Shown here: positions 8,839 through 21,299 of the stretch, piece after piece
Layout: every line of letters starts with the position of its first letter
How positions within the stretch are numbered: the first letter of the stretch is position 1
Origin: Porodaedalea pini
Taxonomy: Eukaryota > Basidiomycota > Agaricomycetes > Hymenochaetales > Hymenochaetaceae
Direction of reading: 5' to 3'
Assembly: GCA_002794775.1 (NCBI GenBank)
Contig: NBAY01000164.1
Location: 1-31,351 of the forward strand
DNA: 31,351 nt
Notes under the pieces: model-generated
Told to the model about the DNA's origin: nothing
Seen by the model: the letters and a program-made list of their open reading frames with translations, nothing else
Databases searched by the model: none
Translations under genes and position numbers: made by a program

Positions 8839-9735
8839 GGAGGGATCACTCGTCGTCGACGGGGCTAGGTCTCAGAGCGACTTTCCCACGATGGGGATGA
8901 TGGGAGTAAGAGAGTGTTTTGCTTCCGTCGCGCGCATCTCGCGTGCTTGACTTTGAGCTCTTGACGTCCAATGTCCATCGCACAATGACCCTCTTAACCA
9001 CTATCTCTCACTCCTGCAGAGTCGAGAGTTCCAGGAGACCTTCCAGTACTACATCAGGCAGCCGAACTCGAGCCGGGAGAGCATCGCTGCGTGCTGCCCT
9101 CGACAGCCAGCAAGATTCCAAAGCACGAGAGTAGCTGGATGTCAAGTGAGGTTACGAGGCACCGGCCGCCCAAGTTTGAGGAGGCAGATCACAAAACGCA
9201 GTAACGGCTACTCCCATATACTCGTCTCGGGTGCGATGATAAAGAGGTTACAGTCGTTATTGTCATAATGCATAAATCCAATAATGCATAGCGTATGGTC
9301 TTGTTTCGAGCATATGCGTTATGACAATAATGACTGTATATGAGGGCCACCGACGATAAGTTCAAGGCATTCGCGGAACTAAAAATTGTACTTGAAAATA
9401 TTCAACTCTTTCAAAGATATATCTTACCGATTCCAGCTGATTCTAAAAACCTTCCATACTTCTGCTCGAGGATACACAATTCCGCATCAGCCCGCCCATT
9501 GCAGACATATCTCAATTTCACTTCGCAGTATTCCATTAAAAATATTGCTGCATTCTATATCATTCCACTGGTTTCTGGTCAGGGGCTTTTTTTTTGATGT
9601 TTTACAACTGAACTATACAAACTGAGCTTTCAAGATCCTATGCTGAACTGCCAAATAATAGAACAATAATATGGAAGTTACAATTCACCCCAAAACACAA
9701 GGAAAAACCCTTTGCGCCAACATATTCACGTCTCT
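8839..9735. other. Intergenic stretch with a 90-bp hairpin
   Basis: No convincing gene. Short ORFs on the plus strand (8919-9134, 9340-9597) lack recognisable motifs. The only structure seen is the long inverted repeat at 9249-9338. From about 9350 to 9735, just downstream of the synthetase gene stop, the DNA is AT-rich and probably holds its 3' untranslated region. Confidence 0.45.
9249..9338. repeat. Long imperfect inverted repeat (hairpin)
   Basis: Arms 9249-9274 and 9313-9338 are 26 nt each and complementary at 24 positions. Both mismatches are of a kind that G-U pairing in RNA could bridge on one strand. The 38-nt spacer contains further short AT palindromes (aataatgcata). It could be a miniature inverted-repeat element or a structured RNA; nothing distinguishes these. 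Confidence 0.65.
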
Positions 9736-12700
9736 TCAAACAATACCGAGGCGACGCGCATGTTCAAACTCGTCTGGATAAAGTTTCTGACCCGCAGCCG
9801 GAAAGAGGCTCAGCCGTGCGTAGCCGCTACGAACGAGCGGGTCCTCTATAGCCATGAGTTTAAGGATCTTCGAGTTCGGCGGAGTGTGAGCCTTCGCGAC
9901 ATCCGCGCGCAGGTACTGCGGGAGCGGAACGACGGGCTTATCAAGCTTCGTGGAAAGTACATATGGGATCGTGTAACTAGACAATACATTTCATCAGTAT
10001 ACGCAGCTGCTGTAAGACCAACAAGTGAGCATACCGATCCCCTTCAATCTTCAGCGTGTTGACGCGATGGGTAGTCGCCACAAGCTTCCCGCCTGTCAAA
10101 TTCATGAGCTGCATACCTGGCAATGGACGGCGACAGATCAGCATGCTGTGTTCGCCCCAGGAACATCACGGACGTACCGATGTTACAGACAACGCCGCCC
10201 TTTACCATTGGCACGTCGATCCAATCACCCTTATGGTTCTGAACCTGCAGTCCAGGACGTGATTGAATCAAGCATGTGAGGAACGTGGACGGGTCTCGGT
10301 GCTCGTGCATTCCTTGCGCAAAGCCGCCACGCGCCGCTGCACGAATCTCGGCTGTGACCGGTAGATAGTGCCATATTGCGCTGTTGAACTCAGTCTTCCT
10401 GGGGAAGTACTCGTCGAGTGATGCCTGCGGAATGTCGAGCAGCCGGCAGATGTGCTTATTGAGTGTAAGGTTGAGTGAATGGTAAAGCATGAAAAGCGTT
10501 TCCATCTTCTCGCGGAAGTGCGGAAGGTCGGTTTCGGAGGGCCACTGGTTCGGTCCTGGATAGATCGTCAGCTCGGGCCAGCAGATTTATGAAGCGAGAC
10601 TTTTCTTACCTTCATGCAACCTAAGCCAGAATGGGACCTTGCTCTCGCAGTCGCTAGTAGGCTCTGGGAGGTCCAGTCCAAAGCGGTATGCCTCGGCGTG
10701 AGACTGATAAGTTACTTGATTAGCTACGACATTCACAATTAGATGCACATTTGAATTGGTATACCTTGTGCGGACCCGAGATATTATCGGCGCGGAAGTA
10801 GCCACGCAGGGAGTACGAGTTGGCCGTCCCTAGAGCGTCTTTCCATTCCTGCGGCTTGTGGAACAGTCGATCAGCAAGCTCGAATATCTCCTTCTGAAAA
10901 TCGTCTTCGAAGCCGGGAACATTGACGAACACACCGAACCCGACGTCCTCTAGTGCAAATCGGAGTTGCTCAAAATACGTCGTCGGGTCGCTTCCAGCCA
11001 AAGAAAAGTCGATTGTGGGAACCTCATCGAAATCGAGTTGCTGCTTGAAGATGGACAAAGAATGGGGGAACGGCATTGAAGGCATTGAAGGCCGTATCGC
11101 ACGCTTCATCGCCGCTACCAGTTTCTCTGCAAAAGACTCAACATTCTCGCTGGCGAGCATCGTGTAGTGCTCTCCATCCACGTCAACAAACTCGCATCTG
11201 TTCCCGCTGAAGCCTTTCCACGCTGAAAGGTGATTGCTTTTGTATTGCTGTCGATTACCCATTGATGGTAAAGGAATAGCGCAGAAAACAGTCGTGAGAG
11301 CACCGCGCACAGCACCAGACGGCTCGTAGCTCCGACCAAGGCAGCTCATATCGTAAGCGACGCGCGTCCATCCGCGCAAGTCATCTGAACTCATCTGAAG
11401 CTCCTGGAGACGCGATTGATCAGATCGCTCAAAAAGCCAATCGATGACCGAGGTCGCACACTCGGGTTCAGCGTCCGATGAAACCGTCGCGGGGAATGAG
11501 TCGTAGAGGCCGCCCTTCACAGACTTGAATGCGACGGACGGAATCAGGGAAAGAAACATAAATATGTTGGTAAGCACTTCGACCCAGATCAGCTCCTTCA
11601 TGCGGAATTGAATATGAGGTGGTAGGTTGAGAATGCCGAGCCATGCAACGTGCTTTCCCTGAGCTTCCAGCTTCTTCCCAATTTCGAATGCGATGGCTCC
11701 TCCAAAACTGTACCCAGCGATGAAGTACGGCCCATCAGGACAGCACGACTGGATCGCAGTGGTATACATGTCCACGATCTCGTCGAATGATCCGAAGGTT
11801 GTTTCTCCTACGTCAAATCCCCGCGCACGTAAAGCAAATACTGGGCGATCATCCGCAAGAACGCGTGCAAGGCTGATGAAGACGAGTACCTCTCCAACTC
11901 CCGGATGAACCAAGAACAAAGGTGGCATAGAACCGCGAGGCTTAAGACAAACGAGAGGATTGTAGCTTGGGTTACGAGTGAAGAGTGAGGCGTCATTCGT
12001 TGCGGTAATCTCGCTCAAATAATCACTGAGCTGTCCGATTTCCGGTCGTCGAAGCATTTCGATCGTCGGCAGGTCACGAATGCCGAGACGCTCTTGAAGG
12101 GTATGCTTCAAGCGCATGAGATGCATAGATGAAGCGCCGACGTCGAACAAAGTTTGGGAACGCTGCAGGGATGAGACTTCCAGATTAAAGATCGATGCAA
12201 TCGTCTCGAAAACGGCGTCTTCAATGGCGTTCCTGGAGGAACTTGGCGAATATGGTGAAGGGGTGACGACCGACTGCAACCTCGCTTCCAAAGAGGCATG
12301 CGCCCCCTGAAGATACAGTGTAATGAGCGCAGTCCGCGAGACTTTTCCGAGTGCGGTCTTGGAGAAGAATTGTCGAGGAAGTGGGAGAACAATGTGAGGT
12401 GCTTGTGAACAGAAGACAATGCATGCATTCCTAATTGCGCGATTCGCCTGCGAGATGGAAAAGAGATCCTCAGTACTGAGTTCGTCCTCCACGCGAATGG
12501 CATGCTGATAGAAAACTGCAAACGACTCCGTGTCGGAACCGGGTAGGCGCATCGGGCAGACATATACGAATGACCTCATGACGCCCTCGATCGCGCCGTC
12601 CTCGATGAAATGTTCGACGTCCACGCTCGGGTGCTTAACGCCATTGATATTGATGAAGTCCTTGTCACGTCCCATGAGATGCAGGTTCCCGTCCTGGTCT

Positions 12701-14130
12701 AGTTGAGCATTGTCACCAGTGATGAACCAGCCATCGGAGCTGAAAGGCTCAGCTGTCGCATCGATGTTGTTGTAGTATTCGCGAAAAACAGTCGGACCCT
12801 TCAGCTGGAGCTGGCCAGTTTCGCAAGCAGGGCATACTGCCCCAGTCGAAGGTGCAATGATGCGCACAGACGTCCCGTCGCAGCATTTTCCCAGTGACAA
12901 ATACCTCTCAGAGCTTGTCCGGGGATCGCGCACAATAGGTCGAGTATCGTAGATGCATCCGGCCTGCATGTCGCAGAATAATAAATAAGTGCTTAACATT
13001 GAGGAACAAAGGGGCGGAGGAACCACTTACTCCTGTTTCACTCATACCAAATCCTGCCCGCAGTGAGTTTCGTGGGGCGCCGTATCGCTCAATGATATTT
13101 GAAAATTCGACGGCGATTTTGACAGGGACAGCCTCTCCGCCCGAAATGAAAGCCTGCATGGAGGTCAGATCGAGTGATCCCTCGGGAAACGGTGTACCGG
13201 TCATATCACGGCATATCTGAGCAAGGAGGAAGTTTGGACTGAAAGTATACGTTATGCGTAGTTTGCTGCACCAATCAAGGAGATTGCGTGGTCGATGGAT
13301 GATAGCGGAAGGAGCAACATGGTATTGACTGTCACGTATAAGTCAGAAAACAAGCGCAGAAACTTTTCAATCTTCGTACCTCGCATTCGCTTCCAGAGCT
13401 TGAAGATGCGCTTCGGAAACGCATGCTACGTGATCAAAAGCGATCCAGTTGAGAAAGCGCGAGCTCGAAGTTGTATTGTGGTGTTTTATCTTGCCGCGGA
13501 CACTCGACAAAAGGTTCGAATGGCGAAGAGCAACTGCCTTCGAGTTTCCAGTCGATCCCGACGTCAGCATAAGACAGACAATGTCGTTATGACTTGGGCG
13601 GCGTGCAGGAAAAACCAATGCTTGAGACACGTCATTGGCGTCTAGAGCTTCAAGCTCAGTCATCGATAGAGCCTTGATGCCGGGAGCAAGAGCTTTAATT
13701 TCCTTAATCGCTTGCTCATGAGCTATGAGGGTTGGAAGATGAAAAAGTTTCTGCAGATGTTCGAAAAAGAGAATCTGGCGAGACGAGTCTGGATGAAGTG
13801 GAGGGATAGGGCAGACGGGAATGCCAGCTATTTTGTGCTGAGTTAGAAATTCGAAATTCATGAGCTGAGACGATGCATACCAAGGCAGCAAGCCCAGAAG
13901 ATACGAATGTGGCTCTCATGGTCAGAGAAGCTTGTAATCACTATATCTGTGTCCGACCTCAGTCCTGAGGCCAAGAGACGCTGAGAGGTCCTCGCTGCGT
14001 CGGCAAACAAGTCAGAGTAAGACACAGACTTCACGACCCTTCCTTCAGAGTCCAAATAGCCAATACCGGCTGAAGTTTCATGGACACGGGCGAAAAGCAG
14101 TTCAGAGAGTGTCGAAGCGAAGTTTGCCAT
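9736..14130 (-). CDS. NRPS-like A-T-TE synthetase fused to a 2OG-Fe(II) dioxygenase (1329 residues, 8 exons)
   Basis: Exons: 14130-13881, 13827-13380, 13328-13031, 12963-10765, 10703-10610, 10555-10178, 10116-10035, 9976-9736. All introns are GT-AG, 51-67 bp, and every join keeps frame. Adenylation domain, about 1-550: LTSGSTGNSK (171-180), GFGMSETG (325-332), ITGD (413-416), GRDKDF (430-435), final Lys539 in TALGKVSR. Thiolation domain, about 575-650: DVGASS (606-611). Thioesterase, about 680-955: GYSFG with Ser751, and His931 in DGEHY. Dioxygenase, about 980-1329: VPTIDFS start, iron ligands His1182-x-Asp1184 and His1239 in TTHRV, and 2OG-binding Arg1250-x-Thr1252. A-T-TE enzymes activate aryl or indolyl pyruvic acids and dimerise them to quinones or furanones; the fused oxygenase could act on that product. 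No stop or intron separates TE from dioxygenase. The substrate cannot be read by eye. Confidence 0.9.
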
Positions 14131-15200
14131 TGCTTAGCAGCGTACGGCCTCGAGGAGGGTGGAATCCGGGGATATACTCGGTGACGTGCGGATTGCATTT
14201 CCTAGACATTCAGATAACGCAAACTTTAAAAAAGTCCAATGCACTCTATTACCCCATATCAATCGTGGAGTTTTGCATCTATAGATTGATGGGATGGAAG
14301 TTAGGCAGAACTTGTACCTTGCAGCGGCCGACTTACGGGAGTATAGAATCAAATTTGAAGCCATCGGATCTTTGATACTATGATAAAACGCGGGGAGAAC
14401 AATATTCCGCTGTCTCTGGATCAGAAATATTGTTCCCATCGTTGTCCTTCCACACCTTCCCACTCGCCGTCGACCCTTCCTCCCCTTGACAGTGTATAGG
14501 TCCACAGACGTAGCGGGGATATAGCTCCCTCATTCGCGGAGAGTGAGCGCTATTGCTGAAAGGTCATCGTGGATAGGTCGGCCTGGCGCAGACGACGCGT
14601 GATAAGGTTCCTCGGACGCCATTGCGGGTTTTTGGTCCTTCTTGAGGCAACACTCCCCACGGAAGAGGATAGTTGCGTTCTCCAGCCACTCAGTGCAGTC
14701 CTCACTGTGTAGCGTTAGTTGCCAATTGGTACCTGTGGGCTGGAGGCCAGTCGTACGAACCATGCATACATACACGGTTACTCAACAACTCTAGTGGTAC
14801 GAGTTTGCGAGCGCTCTGTTTCAAATAAATCTCAGCTGACACTCTCATTGCATCCTCAGTAACGTACGGCCGGTGTTTCACGGTGCTAGAGTAAGTCTGT
14901 GGCAAAGGCAGCACAGGTGATAATGGCGAAAGGCAAGCGAGGTGCACGACACGTCGAGGGCGTTTGAGGCCGTGCCCTAAGTCCGCATCTAAATGGAATG
15001 GATATTGTTCAGATTAGCGAATCTTGGCCTCGTATAGGTGCAAGAACAAACCTACGATGCTTCAGCTTTCTGGCTAAGTCATTTACAAGTCTACACCATT
15101 TTCCTCGGTACTGTTGTTCGTAGTTGTAGTTTGGACTTCGCAGCGACGCGGCGGTTGTGATGATGCGCACTTAACCTCTTACCACCGTGGGAAAGACCTT
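14131..15200. other. Upstream region of the synthetase gene, no sure gene
   Basis: Probably holds the synthetase promoter; a GAGTATATCC stretch lies about 40 bp upstream of the ATG on the minus strand. A perfect 10-bp inverted repeat, GAACAATATT at 14397-14406 and its complement at 14426-14435, lies about 270-300 bp upstream. Two overlapping minus-strand ORFs at 14530-14947 read like fragments of protein (VTEDAMRVSAEIYLKQ, then CTEWLENATILFRGEC in another frame) but match no family I know. The last part, up to 15228, is likely the LINE 5' region. Confidence 0.4.
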
Positions 15201-15228
15201 AACAGTGTAATTCTTCTTGTCTCTACCG

Positions 15229-17468
15229 ATGGCCCCGCCCCCCAACGCGAAGTCAGCGAGTCTCCATAAAACCAAATCGCTTAGGTCCTTAGGCAGCATT
15301 AAGGACCCGACGAAATGCGACGAGTGTAAATACGAACTTCCTTACCACAGTCGCTCGTGTGTCTCTGGCGCGGCGAAACTCTGCACGCAATGCGGACGCG
15401 ACTCAACATACAACCATATCCAAGCCGTATGCGACCTGTCGGCGAGTAACATCGCCAAATGGTCACCCGACACTGCAGCGGACCAGCACGCCGCTGCCCT
15501 TCGTAAACAGGGAGATCTCCCTCCTACCCCCGACATCCCATCTCAATCTAGTCTCAAACGATCTCCGTCTGAGGACGAGCACCAAGGACGCAACGCCCCA
15601 GTTAACCCCGCTACGATCGGTCACATCCCGGACGACAAGGATGATATGGACGCCGACAACGACATGTATATCGACAACCAACCCCCCCAAGTCGACAACG
15701 ACCCCATCGATAACGAGGATGAAGATCCGGCCATCTCCGAAGAAGTAAACAGGAAATCTCGTGAGCTGGCTGAAAAGTCGGTCCGCGATCTCCGCGCCCT
15801 CATCAATCAGGACACCTGGACGTCGGAAACGCCCTTTTATGATGACCCCGCTATGATGGGCTGTTACATGGCCAACATAGCCTCTTCTCTTTGTTTTTGG
15901 ATTAACCGTTCTAATATGTTCGACGAGGAGACTGCCCACGAAAACTATGCTAACAACTCTCTCAATTCATTTCAGATGACCTTCAAGATTCATGCCCCTT
16001 ATTGTAAAAATGTTTTTGACAATATTTATCGTAGTCCTCAGGACATATGTGACGAGCACATTTCTGACGAACTCACAACTATGTCCCGTTCTATCTCTTC
16101 ACTCGTATCTATGGTATCATCCTTGACAGAGAAAACTAACAAACTTGAAAAACAGGCACAAAACACCTCTAAACCCAAAGTATCCCCTTCGTCTAATGCC
16201 CCCACAGACCAGAAATATTTACCGGAACTGCTCGGTGCCCGTTTTACCCATGACCCACGTTTCCCCCCACCCCCCCCCCTGTAGTTAAACAACGCGTGCC
16301 CGCCCCAAAAGGCGGACACACCGATTACGCTGCAGCCATGGCCAAAACCCATATCCTGGGTTCCAGCTACCAAATGGACACTCAAGGAACTATTCATGCA
16401 CCGGATGGTTACATGCACTCCGAACACAATGCTCCACGCCCAGGTCTATCCACCACCATATACACACCACCCATCCAGTCGGTTGGTACGGACAAGGACG
16501 GATACACAACCGTTACTTATGCTAAGGCCGCTCAGAAAAAGCCTAAGCAGATTCCCACCAAAGTTACGAATATCACTACGGACCACCCTGAAGGGGAGGT
16601 CACCATTAAGCCCATGAACTGAGCTAATGGCTCGGTTAATACGTGTGTTCGTAACATCAAACGCGTCTACTTTTCTCTTCCCGATAACCTTGCGATCCGC
16701 CCCCTTCCCAACTCCATTAAGAATACCGTTTGCTCTGGCCTTAAAGGCTCTACAGAGTTCAAACATCTCATCATTCTTAATGTCGAGTATACTTCCAACG
16801 GCAACCTATGCATTTCACTCACTAACATCTGCCCCAATTTCGATTCTACTTTTTCTTCCCTCTCGTCTCTCCTTAACCACATCATTAACATTAGTGGCGC
16901 AAAAGTGTTTACGCCCTCTTCCCAGTTCAAACTCGTTTTACCTGCTGTTCCAGTATTCAACAAAGACACTAACACTCTTTATACCGAACGCGACTTGATG
17001 GAGGAACTGTCATCCCTCCCCCAGTTCACTGGGCAGGAATTTCTTTATCCCCCTCGTTTTATGGTGTCTATTGAACATCTAAACACCCTAGACTTTTGCA
17101 ATGTCTCCATTATTTTGAAAGACACTAGGCGCCTAGCTTTTGACCATTTCTTCCTCCACAACAACCGCAATCTCCCAGTCTTCGGTGTCATCCGACACCT
17201 CGAGGAAATGCGAGCCCAACCAACCATCTCCCAATGTGACAGCTGTCATCACTTGGGACACTCTTCAATAAAATGCTGCTCAGTCGCACGATGTGCTATT
17301 TGTTCGGAACCGCATCGAACTGCCATACACGTTGCCAAGTGCACTCCGTGTACTGCTGCCAACAACCTCGCATGCAAACACTTTGCGCACTGCATCAATT
17401 GTCAAGGTGATCATAACGCCAAGTCTTCCACCTGTCCCACTCGCCAAAATTACCAACCTCCCTTTTAA
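15229..17468 (+). pseudogene. LINE ORF1 (nucleic-acid-binding, CCHC)
   Basis: ATG at 15229 (MAPPPNAKSASL). An N-terminal Cys cluster (CDECKYEL, then CTQCGRD) is followed by an acidic segment and a helical region. At a run of ten C (16270-16279) the frame ends in TAG, while the next frame continues in sense (VVKQRVPAPKGG), so one C appears to have been lost. A TGA at 16620-16622 interrupts the continuation. The C-terminal part has three zinc knuckles: CDSCHHLGHSSIKC, CAICSEPH with a following His and Cys, and CINCQGDHNAKSSTC. ORF1 proteins coat the element RNA. The stop TAA (17466-17468) abuts the ORF2 ATG in the same frame. Confidence 0.85.
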
Positions 17469-20400
17469 ATGATCACCTCTATCTCTATTCTTTCTTTTAA
17501 CGTTCGTCATTCCAAAGCTACCACTGACCTGCTTTTCAAGTCCCTCTTTCAATGCGGCAGTTCATGCCCTGATATTATTTGTTTACAGGAAATTCCTACT
17601 ATTTCTACCATTACTCCATCCAAATCGTCTCCATCGGGTGAACAGCAATTCGCCACCCGTAACTCTGATCCTTTTATTTGCGTACTCCCCCCCCAATCCC
17701 TTTCTATCCAACCCAGTTGCGCAACTTTCCTTCACCCACGCATTGCCCATCTTTTTAACTCCCACCCCCACTTATCACATCCTATATGCCAAGTCACCAT
17801 TAGCGTTGACCGCGGCTCTTCACTCCCGCCTGTTTACATTTGGAACATTTACAATTCTCCCAGTACTCATTCTTTTGAAGACCCCTTTCCCAATCTTTTG
17901 TCTTCTAATACTCACATTCTAGTTGGTGATTTCAACAGACATTCTGCCCTCTGGTCTGACGCTCATCTCTCCTAATATTTCTCTTCCGCCAAACCCTTTC
18001 TACAATGGCTTGACAATTCTTCTTTAATAGTCGCCAATCCCTTATGCACACCCACTTTTCTGCACCCTCAGGGATCTTCCACTTTGGACCTTGTCATCAG
18101 TTCTTCAGACATTTCTCCAGTTATTAGTCAATCCCTCCTCATTGGTGACCCCTCCTTTGAATTCCATTCTGACCATCTTCCTATCGTATTTAATATACCC
18201 ATTTCATTCTCCCCCCCACCAGCCACACACTCTCTTCACCTTGTTCGCAAATGCGACATCCCTTCTTTGATTGCTGAATTTCACGATTCACATCTTTTCT
18301 CTTTCGATACATCTGATATTAGCCTTCCTTCCCACCTCAACGCCAAATTACTTTCTTTCTATATGGCATTCTCTTCTTTCACCACCCGCTTTCTGTGAAA
18401 GCACAATCCATGAACTTACTTTGGGCCCCATTCTTGGTGGACCGAGCAGTGCAGTCGTGACTACCAAGCGCATTACAGGGATCCATCAGCGGGCCACCTC
18501 GCCCAGCTCAACAAAACCCTTTCCACAGCCAAACCCGCCTTTTTCAGCAATCTACTCCACCAATCTGACCACTCGTTGATCTGGAAATGCAAATATCTAG
18601 GCATGGCACATCACTGTCACCCCATCGGTGCCCTTAAACTCCCCTCAGGGTGTTTCACCCTTAACAAGAGCAAGAAATCCGACCTTTTCTGCTCCACATT
18701 TTTCCCTGTGCTATCCACTGGTTATCACAACAAACACTCGCTCCCTCCTCCAGTCGACATTGAGCCTGTCTCTGTCGACGAAATGCTCCAGGCCTTAAAG
18801 GGCACTGACGATACGACTGCTCCAGGCAGTAACTGCTTTTCCTACCTTCATTTAAAACTTTTCATTGAATTTGAACCTCACTTCTTTGCTCAAATCTTTT
18901 CCTTCTGCCTTTCTTTCGGCTATTTCCCTTTGTCATTCAAACACTCCATTATTACATTTATACCCAAACTGAAATGTTCTGATTTTTCACTTCCCCGTTC
19001 CTTTCGCCCCATTGCCCTCGTGGATACGATGGGTAAATTATTTGAATGCATTCTTTTTAACCATTTACAAGTTATTTTCGAACAATGCTCCCTCATTCCT
19101 TCTTCGCAGCATGGCTGTTGGAAAGCCCTATCCGCGCTGACCGCCTGCTATGAAGTTTTACATTTGAACAATTTCAAACCCATCATTAATTCCCCTTCTA
19201 CCGACGCTCCAGGCCTCAGCCCTCGTGAGCCTCAATGTCGTCATTTGTTGACCTCCGTGATCACAATTGACATACAAGGCTTTTTTGACAACATTTCTCA
19301 TCCTTTACTTATTGACCAATTAACCCGGTCCAACATCCATCCTAATCTTATTAATTGTGTTTCCCATTGGATGCATGATCGCCCCATTTCGTTACATTTC
19401 AACCAATACTTTTCAGACACTTTCACCAAACTCAACCAGGGTGTTCCTCAAGGTTCCCCCCTTTCTCCCCTCATTTCCATCTTCGCAGCCGCTCCGACTA
19501 TCAAATCTTATTACAAATGTTTCCCTTACAACCACCCCCTTCTTGCCTACATGGACAACCATCTTCTTTCTGCATGCTCTCTGAGTATGCGCACTAATCT
19601 CATTCATTTATGCAACCAATTTTGATTCCTTTCTTCACAATTCGAACAACTGGGCCTTTCTATTGACCCAGATTCCATTGAACTCATCCATTTCACCCCT
19701 CATAATGCCCATCACGCCAATCATGTCTCTTTTCCAACTCAACCAGAAAATCAACCTTCTCTTATTCTATCACCCTCTCAAATAATTTGTCCCCGGTCAC
19801 ACATTACATGGCTGGGTGTTATTTTCCAACATCATCTACACCCTTCTTTACACCTTCATTCCTGAGCCAATAAGGCACTGTCCACTCTTCATCAACGTTC
19901 TTTTCTTTTTCAGTCTTCTCATGGCGCATATCTTGAATATGCCCATCTCCTTTATTTTAATCTTATATGTTCCGTTGCCATTTACGGCGCTCAACTTTTT
20001 CCCAATTCTCCTTCAACCAACTATATTCTAACACCCATTCAACATCGCACTCTTTCCCTTATGTTATCCCACAGTGTCAACAAAGACATGGCAGGCTCTT
20101 TACTTTCTATCCTACCCATTGATCTTTTTGTCCAATATCAAGCTAAACACTTCATAACTTCTTATGTATCGGCATCTCACCCTTCTCTCCCCCCTTTGGC
20201 AGACATTTGCAATTCACTCCCATCTAACATTACTATACCCAACACCAATCTCTACCCTATCATTCCACCCGTTCATTCTCGCCTTTCTCTTGTACCGCTT
20301 ACTTCTCGTATGCACAGTCTTTCTATGAGACATTCTTTTCTCCAATTGTTCAATCATCCCCCTCCTTTTCAATATTTCCTATTTACAGATGGCTCTGTCA

Positions 20401-21299
20401 TCGAGCGGGATGGTATCCCCATCAGCGGCCATGGGTATTCTATCATGCATAACCGACACGAACTCGTGTCCTTCGCCTCTGGGGCACACACTCAAAGCAA
20501 CATCCTCTACGAGGAACAGCAGGCTCTTGTCACTGGCATTTCATGCTTCTCTACCCTACTAGCGCACTGCGCCCATCCCATCCACTTATGTGTTGCCACA
20601 GACTCTGCCAATTGTGCCCGCACCATCTTCTCAGAAGACTCTTCCCATGCTGCTTTTATAACAGCGTTTCACAGGATTTGCGGTATCTTCTTATCCTCGC
20701 ACCACTCAGCATCCACTATTTCAGTGCAGTGGCTGCCTTCCCATATGGGACTACCCGGTAATTTGCATGCAGACCAGCTCACGTCCCAAGCCTCACACTC
20801 GCAATGCAAAAGCCCTGCCCCTGACACATTACCTAACCTACATGCACAATTTTCCGCTGACCTTTTGGCCAAATGGCGGAACCATGTCCTTAATCTTTGA
20901 CAACATCGCAGCACTGTCACCGCACCATACATCTTATACCCACATCGCCAATTACGACCTTTCTTGCGACTCAACCCTGAGAAGCGCATTCCCCGCCACC
21001 TCCAGTCAAGAGCAGTTGGAATCCTCCTTAATACTCATGACATGTATGATCGAAACCTGCCAAGCCGATGCCCAGATCCACTCTGTTCTAAACATGACAT
21101 CTGTCACCTCCTTAATGTCTGCCCATTCTTTTCACAAGTATGACGCCAATTTTTCCATAAAAAATATCTCCCTCTTTCATTTTCAAATTGGTTTGCACCA
21201 TCTAACTTCATGCTTCTCATTCAATTCGCCTACTTTTCCTTTCGTCGTCCACCCGATGTCATGCCTTACTATTCAGACCTCCCACCAGACCTTATATAA
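17469..21299 (+). pseudogene. LINE ORF2: endonuclease, reverse transcriptase, RNase H
   Basis: One frame from ATG 17469 to TAA 21297-21299, about 1276 codons. AP-endonuclease motifs: LSFNVR, CLQEI, LVGDFN, STLDLVIS, SDHLPIV. RT: SFRPIALVDTMGKLFE, ITIDIQGFFDNI, NQGVPQGSPLSP, and the catalytic box YMDN (19548-19559) in place of YxDD, which should abolish polymerisation. RNase H: FTDGS, YEEQQAL, ATDSAN and a LPSHMGLPGNLHAD end. A C-terminal Cys/His cluster (CPDPLCSKHDICHLLNVC) follows. Internal stops: TAA 17973, TGA 18396, 18411, 19623, 19863, 20898 and 21141. The frame is sense on both sides of each. Confidence 0.9.

Noticed and set aside
8364..8849. 161-codon minus-strand ORF overlapping the hypothetical ORF at 8158-8838
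   Set aside because: No domain; composition looks less protein-like than the overlapping frame, itself uncertain.
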